The translations under genes and the position numbers were made by a program. DNA of 64,000 bases from Pelomyxa schiedti. Its lineage: Eukaryota > Evosea > Pelobiontida > Pelomyxidae. Position 1 is the first letter of the stretch; every line of letters begins with the position of its first letter. Shown in pieces: positions 10,163 to 20,600 of the stretch. The notes under the pieces were generated by a model that worked only from the letters and a program-made list of their open reading frames with translations, did not search any database and was not told where the DNA came from. The DNA is taken from contig JAHLWZ010000824.1 of assembly GCA_020536535.1 (NCBI GenBank), positions 38,228 to 102,227 of the forward strand, written 5' to 3'.

Positions 10163-12244
10163 ATGTTGGAAGACGTGGGTATCCTCGAGTTCACTGTGGA
10201 CGTGCCTATGATGGACTTGTTACTCAACTGGTCTGATCAATTGGAGCGTGGTGCCCGAACCGTCTGCGCCGCCACCAATTGCCCCAATTGTGCCCCGTGC
10301 CCCTCGACCCACCGCGGAATTGGACAATTGGAAAAAGTAGATGGGGGGAGGCAAATGAAGGAGCTTTTTGGGAGAGAGGAAATAAAAAGGAAGGAACAAG
10401 AGACCACAGAACAAAAAGAAATAGGAGAGAGGGAAGCTGAGAAACAAGGACCAAGTAAAACACCCCAAAGGGAGAGTGTGACCCAAGAAACCAAGATAAA
10501 CAACGAGGCTGAGAAATCACAGAATTTAAACGTCACTGCAACTGCTTCCCTGGTAGGAGATAAAGGGAGCCACCAAGAGGGAGGTTTGAAAGGAGAGCAA
10601 GAAAATCTGTTCTCTCGGAAAGAAGAGAATATTGGGGATATTCCATGTAATAACTCAAGTGTTGCCCCATGTGTATCAGCAGAGTTATCTGAATCTCCAA
10701 GAACAAAAGATGTTGAGCAACGTACATCAGAAGAAAAGGCTCTTGCTGCGTCTCATGAAGTACAATCACCTGGAGAAGGCTCTACAAGTGAAATAAGGAC
10801 AACTGTTTTTTGTGAGTTCTATCGACTACAGTTCAAAGGTGAAACTCTCACCTATTTACCAAACAAACAACAAAGCACGATTCCCTGACAGGCAAAGGGC
10901 AAAGCTCTCTCATGTGCATGTGCTTTCATTCCAATTGTTTCTCATTCTCTTTAGCTTACTTCAAGTCGCCCGTCTGCCCCCAAAGATAGAAAACATATTT
11001 CAGACTTCAGAAGCTTGAAGGTTCCAAACCCAGATACAATCACAGCCAAAGTATCCTTCTGTTCTGGCATCTTTTTTCTTGTACTTATAACATAAATATA
11101 GACTTATAAAGTGATTGTGGTTGAGGATGATGAGTCAGATCGCCACAGACCCCCTAGGGGAGGTTCTTTCGTCTTCTTTTAGTGATGGGACTCCTAACCT
11201 ATTGAGTATAACAGTGGGTGTTCCAATGGGAATGTGTATGCTCCCTGTGGACAGCAAGACAAGTCTGAAGTGCATTGCCCGAACTAGTCCTTCTGCAGAC
11301 CCACGAAAGGCACCCAGTGGTGGTATGTGATGCCACTACATTTCCATTCTTTCTCAAAGCAAATTTTCCACAGGTGATAATTTTGCATCATTGGGTAATC
11401 CTTTCTAACTCGCCTTTTTCTTCATTATCTAATGCCATTTAAAGCAAGTGTAGTGTTAAAGCCAAGACCCGGCAGTCAACCGTTCTTGAAACCTGACTCC
11501 AGCTCTGCGGCACCTTCCCCTGAACCCCAAACAAAACCAGTTAAGCCAACATTTGCTTTGCCCAAGCCAAAAGAAAAAGGTATTACTTGCAATCCTTTCA
11601 TGACTCATTGCAACACAAGGTGAAAAACCCGGAACACCTGTTTTCCAGCTCTCAAAGAAAGTACTCCCTCCTCCGGCTGTCGTAGCCTCCACACCTACAA
11701 CAGCATTGGATGGAACTCCAGAACCCACACCAGCAACTCCGCCATCCCAAGAATCAACTGTGGAGCCTCCAAATAAAGAAGAGAGCCCACCCAATGCAAC
11801 AGTCACAGAATCCGCTGCAGCAGCAAAGACAGTCACTTCACCACCTCTGCGTCCCACACCACTCACCCCCACCAGAAAGCAAATATCCATAGAAAAGCTT
11901 ATGCAACCAGCTCAGTATGTGCCCATGCCGCCAGCATCAACGGTTGTTCTCAAACCAGCTTCTTCCCGCACACCACTACCAAAGGCTACCGTGGTTTCTT
12001 CTCCTGAACCCCCCAGCCCTTCTAGCAGTATGTATAACAATCAAGCTGTATCCTTAAATTCACTTTCTCCAAGACAACATGGGACCCACTGTTACTGTTC
12101 ATCATGGTCCCCAAGCAACCATTGGCCCTGCCACTGAGAAAACCCTGGGTAATTCAATCCTTTACTTCAAACCAAAAGTGATTAACTTCTGACATAGGCT
12201 CTGGTCAACTAGATTACCGCAGTGTTTTAAGGAAGAAGCAATGA
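10163..12244 (+). CDS. Disordered Pro/Ser/Glu-rich scaffold-like protein with DFRxxL-like C-terminus
   Basis: ATG at 10163 (MLEDVGILEFTVDVP). Exon 1 contains a CPNCAPCPS cluster and then a highly charged Glu/Lys/Gln region. Later exons are short and Pro-rich, and join in frame: LTSSRPSAPKDRKH, YKVIVVEDDESDRHRP, VGVPMGMCMLPVDSKTS, ASVVLKPRPGSQPFLKP, and a long Pro/Thr/Ser stretch with TVVLKPASSRTPLPK. The last exon reads GSGQLDYRSVLRKKQ and stops at 12242-12244. LDYRSVLRKK resembles the DFRxxL actin-binding motif of smooth-muscle myosin light-chain kinase, so an actin-linked scaffold is possible; this is a short motif and weak evidence. No folded enzyme domain is seen. The junctions between 10780 and 11040 are uncertain. 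Confidence 0.5.
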
Positions 12245-12375
12245 GTCAAATCACCCCTATGTATTTATCTGTAAGTCAACGAGAAGGAAGGAAGTTTTCT
12301 CAACAAGTTGTTAGAGCACTCGCACCAAAACCCACCAGGGTTCTCTTAAAGAGGTTGTCAGGGGCCTCAATCAAT

Positions 12376-12390
12376 ATATATATATATATC
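12376..12390. repeat. AT microsatellite
   Basis: A short run of alternating TA upstream of the DUF2961 gene start. It may simply be part of an A/T-rich promoter. Confidence 0.5.
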
Positions 12391-12449
12391 AATCAAGATC
12401 CGAGTTCCACGAATACGTTGTTAAACAAAGGTTAAAAAAAGTCGTTGAC

Positions 12450-14388
12450 ATGTCAGTTATGAAAGTGGTGTGGGTGTTGGCACTCGTGGGGTTTGTGTTG
12501 GGTGACAGTGGGTATTTTATGAGCAAGCAGGGCGATTCGTGCGCCCACACTTGTCACACTCTTGGTCTCAATTGCAATCCTGTGCGTGGTTTTTTTTTTT
12601 TTTTTTTTTTGAAACTCAAAATCATGAAAACAATATCCCCCCGCGGGGGACTTCTTCCTTGGCATTTATATGTAATGCAAAATGGTGCCTCTCGAATTCT
12701 CACTGACAATGATGCCATTCTCTGGCACAGCATATTGTGACAAACAACTCCACTGCATTGTTTCAGCAGCTTGGTGTATCGTGCAAGGCAGACAGCAGGC
12801 CTTGGTGGGCACACGATCAGCCCAATTACGTTGTGGAGCCAACAGATCCTAACTATCAAGACTGCCTTGGTATTTCTCAAAGCTCTCACTTTTGTTGCTT
12901 GGCATTTTTCCCCCAACTTAAATGGCGAATTAGGTTACACTGCTGTTCCTGGTGGTGTACTATGCGGTGCCTCTCACCCCGCTGTGCAGCGCCTGTGCCG
13001 TTGTGATGACCCTTCACCATCTGAGCAAACTTTTGGCTTTGGTCTTTCAAGTGGCTCTGTAACGTAGCTTATTCTCTCTCTGTTGTTGCCAACAACTTAC
13101 TCATCCCCAAGGACAACCGAGACAATTGTTTTTCAGCACTGGCTTGCGGAAGGGGATACAGTAACCAAGAAACCTGTATCGATCATTTTGTCTGACTTAT
13201 TGTAGGGCGCTATGACTCATTTTTGGATGACAATTCCAAATGGGTATGAGAACGGACTACTTGTGCGCTACTATGTCGATGGGGAGCTTGATGCTTCCAT
13301 AGAGTTTGAACCTCCTTTGGCTTGTGGTGTAGGTTTTGGAGATTCGGTGTGTATTCCATTCTGCATGACATTATTGTGACTCTGATTTGTTAAGCAAGCT
13401 CCTTGGGGCATTCATTGGTTTGGAAAGGGTGCAAACTCAGGAAGTTGGTTCAATAACTTCATTATTCCTTTCAAAAGCAGCATTGTTGTTACTGTGCAGC
13501 ACACTGTGGCCGATTATGTGCTTTTTTTTTCGGTTTTTGCCTCAGGCACTTAATTCCTTTTTTAGGGTGGATTCTACATGATTGTACGTGGTGCTACAAG
13601 TATTTCTTTTTTTTATCTTAGCAATGGCCACTTTGACCCCTTTCTCAGATGTCCCAATTCGCATTGGAAATTTGGTCCTCCCTTCCAGTTCCAAGTTGAC
13701 TCTGCACAAATTCTCAGGTTTAGACCACTACTGCCACTCGGATGGTAACGTCAATTTACAGCTGATGTGGCTCCTGTGACCTATGTTGACTTTGTGAACA
13801 TTGCCTCAGGCTCTGGTCTCCTATTCCTTCATACGATACAAGTTGACTCAGCTAACCTCAATTTTCTTGAGGGGTGCTACCACATGTACACTGGTGAGCA
13901 AGAGTTTCCAGGTATGCATCTCTCTGCCCCTACTGCTATTCTTTCTGAAACCAGACAGGTACCGTACTCTCCACTGGCACTGAGGACTACTACGGTACGC
14001 ATCTTAGAATTTTAGCAAGCCCGACCGATTCCATAACTAACTCCACCCAGATAGCGGTTGGTACTTTGATGCGGGCGAATTCCACATGCCTGTGTCTGGC
14101 TACACGCATTATAGCAACAATGACAACCGCATACAATGGTCCGCTTACAGGTTAGGAACCCCGAATCAAATCAAATCATTTTCTAATCCAAGAGTTCAAT
14201 TTCTACCTTGAACAGGCTCCATGAGATGGATCCACTGCAATTCGACGATGGGATGAGGTTCTCCTGGCGCAACGGAGATACTGTTGACGCTGCTGGCATC
14301 AAATGCATGATGGAAGAAGGTGGAACCATCATCGGAACACCTTCCACGTCTTCTATTGAAGCGTATACGTGGGTTTACACCTGGTAAG
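12450..14388 (+). CDS. Secreted DUF2961-family protein
   Basis: Signal peptide MSVMKVVWVLALVGFVLG, then a Cys-rich N-terminal module (GDSCAHTCHTLGLNCNP...GVSCKADSRPWW...LCRCDDPSP) like small lectin-type Cys domains of other protists. The rest matches DUF2961 in order: FWMTIPNGYENGLLVRYYVD, GELDASIEFEPPLACGVGFG, APWGIHWFGKGANSGSWFN, IIPFKSSIVVTVQHT, GGFYMIVRGAT, DVPIRIGNLVLPSS, TVLSTGTEDYY, VSGYTHYSNND, WSAYRLHEMDPLQFDDGM, WRNGDTVDA. TAA at 14386-14388. DUF2961 proteins are related to glycoside-active enzymes and have a jelly-roll fold; some act on arabinan-type glycans, so a secreted role in polysaccharide breakdown is plausible. About eight short introns; the first follows CNP and contains a T20 run and is unusually long (about 148 nt). 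Confidence 0.85.
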
Positions 14389-15236
14389 ATGAATAAACAT
14401 TTCTAAACTTAGTCTTTCCTCTTTCGTCGAACAAGGTGCCAGTTCTCTCTGCTGTGGTAACCGTCGCGATCCGTTTGTTGAGCGGCAACAAACAGTGACG
14501 AGTTTGGCTGTCACACGGCCGAATGATGGGAAAAACGCCACCAGCACTGACAATTCGAAACTGAAGGGTGGACAACAGTCAAGCAATTGTTCCAACACCA
14601 AACCAACAAATCCCAAAACACCAATCAAAAGGTACAACCAACACAGAGCAAAGAAATAATTCGTTGCTTGTCATTAAACACTATTCTGTGCCAGTAAAAC
14701 CAAGGTGGATAGAGGTAGGCATAAGAGTACTCTGTGTGGCGGCTGTGGTTCTTCTGCTGGCTGGTGGGTTGCCTATTAATCGCGGTTAGAACTACATCAT
14801 AATGAGAATGCATATCTTGGATTCTCACGTGGGTCTGGTCTTTCTCTGCTGTGGTTCTTCTGCTGGCTGGTGGGTTGCCTATTAATCGTGGTTAGAACTG
14901 CGTACTCAAAAGTTGGAAAACGAGCTGGGTGTGTGGTACAGAAAAACAACAATAAAAAGAGGTGTGCCTGTGTGCTGAAACAACAATAAAAACCTAACAC
15001 CTGTTACGGGTGTGTAGGGTGTGTATTTGTAGATCTCGGTTATTGGGCATAACTTGGTACGTGTTCCTAGTTTTTTTTATGTTTTGACTGCTGTGTGGGT
15101 TTTTTGTAATTGGGAAGATCCCAGAGATCCCAGATCCCAGAGAAAATGGTGACGGTACATAATGGTGACGGTACTCTGTGGCGTTGCTCGACTATGCAAT
15201 GGGCTGACCAACATACCCTAGGAGGGTGTATGAGGT
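14389..15236. other. Intergenic region with direct repeats
   Basis: About 850 bp between two convergent genes. It contains a 52-bp direct duplication (listed separately), a short tandem run of AGATCCC units at about 15117-15142, and an adjacent duplicated ATGGTGACGGTAC unit at about 15145-15175. I found no coding frame with protein character on either strand. Confidence 0.5.
14742..14899 (+). repeat. 52-bp direct repeat, two copies 106 bp apart
   Basis: Units at about 14742-14793 and 14848-14899 both begin GCTGTGGTTCTTCTGCTGGC and end CGGTTAGAACT or GTGGTTAGAACT. They differ at only one position in this span. The 54-bp spacer is unrelated. The near-identity indicates a recent duplication. 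Confidence 0.8.
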
Positions 15237-17425
15237 TCAAATCTGGCCTCGAATTTCTTTTTTTGTTTGATTTGTTCTTTTCGGAATGCCGGAATTGAGT
15301 TGTTTATGTGGTCTTGACAGTTTTAAGTTGGTTCTTGTCTCAACTACTTCAGGAAAAAATTCTACACAATTCCGTGGGTCTTTGGCGGGTCGATCAAGTG
15401 GCTGCGTGGTGTTTTCTGGTAGTGTTAGTGGCTGGTTGTGTGGTTGCAATTGATGATGGTGAGGGTGATGACTCGTGATTTGGAAGAGGGAACCCATCAA
15501 GAAATCAGAACACAACTTGAAGCCGCCGAGTTCTCCCTTTTTGGGGTCTACAAACCAAGTCTCCCACTCTTCCCTCTCCTGCCTGTCACCTTCATCATCA
15601 TAGTATCCAACGGTTTTGGCTGCATCAATCACGAAAAATCCATTGCAAAAGAAGGAGACCTTCATCGGAGACGTTGATGCTTGGAGGGGCAGAGTGTATG
15701 CTATTACAAGCGTCTGGCTTGAGTATGATTTGACTGTGTCTATTACCATCAAGTCCACTGTGGTCTCATCAAACGCTGAAACATATAAAATAATCTGATT
15801 TTGGTCTGGAGCATTGAAAAATGGACTCCACACTTGGTGGGTATGTGCAGAGTAGGGGAGGCTGATAAGACTGAGGTGTGCATCAGCACTTCTAGGCTGC
15901 AAGAACATCACAAATGGCTCATTGTAATCAGTTGCAACAGACAGAAAGCCCGCAAACCACTCCTTATTTACACACCAACCATAGCATCGGAACCGCATAT
16001 TAGACACAGCTTCTACTGGCCATATCTTCCTCTCTTGTGATACAGCGTGGCTCTGCCACAATTGCCACTCTCTCGCTGTGGTTTTTTCATAGACATAGCT
16101 CAGTTCATCTGCCCAGACGCCATCCTGGTGTTGTATTTGTATTGTTGGTGCAGTGATAGTTCCGTTTGTCTGTGGCGATACTGAAAATGAGACCCATATG
16201 TTTTCGTCTGGGTTGCAGAGTAAGGTTGAATTCGTGGACTGCAGCTGGAACTTTACTACTTGTACGTCAATGAGGTAATCATGCAGTAAACGGATAATGA
16301 TTGGGGCGTGAGGTGCCAGCCACGAGTGGCGTCCAAGAGATGTCAAGGCCTTTAGTTGGTTCTGCAAAGTGAGCAATACTTGGGGGTTATTGGCCAAGTC
16401 CATATACTCCGGTTCTGCTACTCGATATTTCCCGAACTGGGCATATGGGTCCTGGGATATTTGGTATTCCTTGTAAGCCTGTTCTGCACCCAGCCTAAGC
16501 ATGGAGCAATTGTATGCAGCCCATTCTTCAGGGGATTGGGGGTACCGTAGTTGCGGTTCGTCTTGCTGTTGTTGTTGCTGTTGCTGTTGTTGTTGTTGTT
16601 GTGGAGGTGGCGGCGGCGGGGGCGCCGCTTGCTCTGCGTGTGGCTGAGCTTGTGCCTGGGGTTGGGCGTTTGCACCCTCATCACCCCCAACATTGGCATC
16701 TGTCATATTGCGGTCAGGCTGTGGGTCGGTGCCGTCCACGACATTGTGCGCTGCGGGGCGGGGAGCGGCGGGGATGTTGCTGGCTCTGTCGCGGGGCAGA
16801 CGCGGGGGCGGCGCCGGGCAGGGCCCAGGGCGGCCGGGGGAGGCTCGGGGCGGCGCCGCGGGGGGGGGGTGTAGCCACGGCGGCGTGTGTGGGCGGTCGG
16901 GGAGGGGTCTCGGTGGCGTGGGGCTTGGTCCCGCAGGTGCCTGCTCCGTGCAAGGGCTGCAGGGGTGGGGCGGAGGAGCACCCTGACGCCCCGGCCGATG
17001 TTGACGACGCCGATTTGTTCGAGGGCGTAGAAAGCCTCTTCGCTCGTGTTGAATCGCAACTTACAGTAGAATTGACCAGGAAAGGCTGGGGTCGGTCTAG
17101 GCTCGCTCACTGTGGCATGGATTCCCGCACGACCCAAATTCGACTCGATCTCGGCCGCTGAGATCCTGATGTGCCCCCTGATATAAAGCTCATTGCCGAG
17201 GTGCGCCGGTGACTGGAAAGGTATTGGACGTTTCAGTCAAAAAACGGCATAATGAATGAAAAATAAAAACAACCAACAAAAAACAAGTTTATCCACTGGG
17301 CGCACCAGTGCATTTCGTTTGATTTTGATGATAGTTCTCGTTTTTTGTTTGTGTGGCGGGTTTTTGACTGAAACGTCCAATACCCTCGTCGCCCCACAAT
17401 CCAGACCTTCCTTGCGTGAAAACAT
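15237..17425 (-). CDS. RRM protein with polyQ/Pro linker and long intronless C-terminal part
   Basis: ATG at 17425 (MFSRKEGLDCGATR); exon 1 ends at 17384. The first intron, 17213-17383, is almost exactly a MITE. Exon 2 encodes an RNA-recognition motif: ELYIRGHIRISAAEIESNL (beta1-alpha1), GQFYCKLRFNTSEEAFYALE (beta3-alpha2), NIGRGVRVLLRP (beta4). After a GC-rich linker the reading frame changes. The downstream frame (about 15237-16740) is open for roughly 500 residues: a Pro/Gln run, then SPEEWAAYNCSMLRLGAEQ and a long unknown globular region with many Trp, ending IRGQI at TGA 15237. A 35-nt intron (GTGGCT...CCCGAG) would link the frames, or a length error in the ten-base G run at about 16860-16869 could explain it; alternatively two genes overlap (internal ATG at 16706). 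RRMs bind single-stranded RNA. Confidence 0.55.
16558..16604. repeat. CAA/CAG trinucleotide tract (polyQ)
   Basis: A run of GTT/GCT triplets on the plus strand that encodes about 13 consecutive Gln residues on the minus strand, next to a run of Pro codons. Confidence 0.85.
17224..17380 (+). mobile_element. MITE copy 1 (Tc1/mariner-like, TA target duplication), inside an intron
   Basis: A 157-bp non-coding element bounded by perfect 20-bp terminal inverted repeats, TTGGACGTTTCAGTCAAAAA, and flanked by TA dinucleotides at 17222-17223 and 17381-17382. TA duplication with short TIRs points to a Tc1/mariner-superfamily transposase acting in trans. It matches copy 2 at 29783-29940 at all but three positions, so both insertions are recent. 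It forms nearly all of the first intron of the RRM gene on the minus strand. Confidence 0.9.
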
Positions 17426-17619
17426 GGCAATAATGATTTCACCCGGGTCACCAGATCTGTCAATGCAGGCAGAAAAATGGAATGGCGGAAAAACTGGCAG
17501 ATGGAAATGAAGAAAAATTGTAGCTTTTTTTGTTAACTGCGTTCTTTTCTTTAGTTTGGCTTGTTGTATACATGGAGAAGTTTATGATTTTGGGTTGGGC
17601 TAGATAGATAAGAGGTTCT

Positions 17620-20600
17620 TTAGGTGTGTTTGGTTGTGTTTTTCTTGACGAGTGCAATCCTCTTGCACTTGGGGCAGGTTACTGGTGTGAAGTTGTTTTT
17701 TTGTGCACAGGCGTTGTGGAAGAGAGTTCGGCACCGAGGACAACGCGTTGTTATTGACGTCTGAAAGGAGAAAATGGGGTCCCGGCTGTTGCAATACTCA
17801 CACAAGAAGCCTTTCCCTTGGCATGTCTGGGTTTGGGGGTGAGTGAGGTTGATAATTCATTGGTAAAAAAAGGAGGTAGTAAGCAGACCTCACAGTCGGT
17901 TGTTATGTGGGCCAAAATCCGCTGTGATACTTTAAATAATAACGGGAGTAAAGTCCTTTGTGTGGCAGCTATCAGGTCGTTGAGAGAGTACATCGTTTTA
18001 TTCTCGAGGAAGTGAATGTTTCCTTGGACAAATTCCAGTAGAATGTCTCTAGATGACCGTGAAATCATATCGTGTTGCAAAGAAATTCCTACCTGCTCTT
18101 GCAAGTGAAAACAAATTCACCCAACAGAACGAGCTGACTTCGGAGTTCCTGTATGATATTAGGTTTTTTCTGGGAATTGTAAAAATGTAGGGATACAATG
18201 ATTTGATCTATGTCAGCAATTGTTGTGAGAAGTTGTGGGTTGAGTGTGGCCACATCGAATATGGCGCTTTTTGCGTGAGTTGCAATGTGGTTCCTTGCAG
18301 TGGTGCTTACAGGATACCTATAATTATAATGGTGTTAGTGTTATTTGGAGTAAAGAGGCATACTGGGCACCATCCCACATATAAATTATGCGTGCTGGAA
18401 TGACACTCCGCTCGTTTGTGTGACATTTATTGCAAAAATACTTGCCTGTATAGTAACAATACCGAGAAAAGCTGAAAAATCCTAATGAGGCTGGTGGATA
18501 TGAAAATTTTTGAATAAGAAATGAACCAGCAGACACTTTGGTCTGGCAACCAGGGCAGATGATGGTGGGGTCAGTGTTGGAAGCTTTATTATGAACGATT
18601 AGGCTATATGGAAGACCATGAGTTTCAGCTTGTGTTTCCTGAGTTCAAGGGTAAAATAACACTGTCTCAGAATTAAAAACGGGCACATACCTCACTCTTC
18701 ATTTTTGGGTTGATTGGTGTTGGTGTAGGAATGGCCGCCGATGAAGTAGTTGTCACGGATTCGGAGGTATTCATTGGATGTATTTCACCGTAGGGAGTAG
18801 TATTGGATGGTGGGGGTTGATAGTCGCTGAACACCATATACGGGAGTACAGGGGAGACTTTCACGTCACCTCTGTGATTTTTTTTTGTGGGAAAGTAAAT
18901 TATCTGGAAATAGACAAAAGTGGCATTACATAATAGTTGCCGATGCTAGCACAAGTGTTGGAGGGGGTGCTGGTGCGGGTACGTCCTATGGCGAAATAAA
19001 ACAATACTTATGATATGCTCACAAACCTTGAGGGATATCGTGCGTTTCGGTGTGGCAATTTGTGCTTTGGTAGGAGTGGTAGTATTGGAAGTGTTTGCAG
19101 GAGGTTGAGTACGGAACAAAGACTGATCTTGAGTCTTTGAGTTGCCCTAGTGGATATTAAGTGCAAAATTTTAAAATGGAAAGTACCCAAGTTCCTCTTG
19201 TACTGAAAATCACTGTTCCAGAGTTGGCACCTGGAGATAATGGTCCAGGTGACAAACTTCGATTAATATGCGGTTTGGTTTGCTGTGCTACGGCTGTTGT
19301 GGATACAGATTTTTTTAATTGTGTATGCGTTTGAGGTGGTGAAGTAGGATGAAGGGGTGGAGGTGTTTCTGTGGGTTCAGTTGGTTCTGGAGGTGGAGGG
19401 GTTGCAGGAGGAGTCGGTGCTTCATCTTGAATCTGGGGTATGGGTTCCCCTTCCGCAGAAGAGATGGACTTTGTCTCAGTTGAGTCAACTGAGGGTTGGG
19501 TCTGTATTTCGGTGTTTAGTGGAATTGGTGGTCTTTCCCCTTCATTTCCATTAGTTGTGGATGTGGTGTTGGTAGCTGATTGCTCTGCCTGAGCTTCAAT
19601 TTCGGATATTTCAATGAACGGCACTGGAGAACATAGTGTTGGCAGAGGTTCCGATACTTGACCCGGGAGTGCGGGATCTAGAGGTTCTGTCTGGGGTTGC
19701 TGAACTGGTAGAAGAGATTTTGGGGGAGAGATGATAGGTGGGGATGGAGCTTTTTGTGAAGAGTCTTCTGCGTATCCGTAAAGGGGCTCTGAGCTTATCT
19801 CGACAACTCTCGTTTTTCCTGGTTTTCGAACTTTGTGTGAAGCTGCAATAGGCTGTGGCTTAAGAGGTGTAGGGGGAATATATTTCAGTTGCTCTACACT
19901 GATAAAAATGTTGGAGGAGAAATGGTATTTTAACTTTACATTCGTTGGCTAAGAGGCCCAATGCTCAGATTGAACTCTAAAGATTCAAGGCTCAATAGGA
20001 GTTGCAAAAAACTAAATACATTTTCTTCATTACGAAGGAAAGCGTAATCATAATACAGGCCACTGAGAGATATTAGAGTAATTTGACAATAAAATATGTA
20101 ACTGTAAATGGTCTTTATCTTGAATCAACAGTCTTATACACCCCGCAAGAGTGCGAGTATTAAGACCCTGCTTGACAAATAGAAAGGCTCGGTCAACGTC
20201 ATTTAAATCGGCGGCACGAATGTCGTACATCATCCTGTGGAGGGGTGATGGAATTGGCGTGGGGGGAATCAGGCGCTCGACTTTCTTGAGAAAATCCCAT
20301 GGCACAGCTATACCTAGTGAAGATCAGATGACTGCTGAAAGAAAACGCGTTCTTGTATAGATAATAATGAAGCAAGTACTTTTGAGACCATGTGTCAAAA
20401 TTGCGTCTATACTAGACAACAAAAGGGTTGTTGAAGGGTGAGTCTCGTCAATTGGTGTAACTTCAGCCTGCTGTATATGAAAGGATTAAACCTTCTGCGA
20501 TATATTGTGTGCTGTACCGCTGTCGCAATTTCGATTGCAGATGAAAGGTTATCAATCAACTGTGTGTATTGTGAAACAGCTTGTGATGCAACTGTTAAAA

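Noticed and set aside
15117..15175. Short tandem repeats that could be mistaken for a CRISPR array
   Set aside because: Units are 7-13 bp, directly adjacent and without unique spacers; the genome is eukaryotic.
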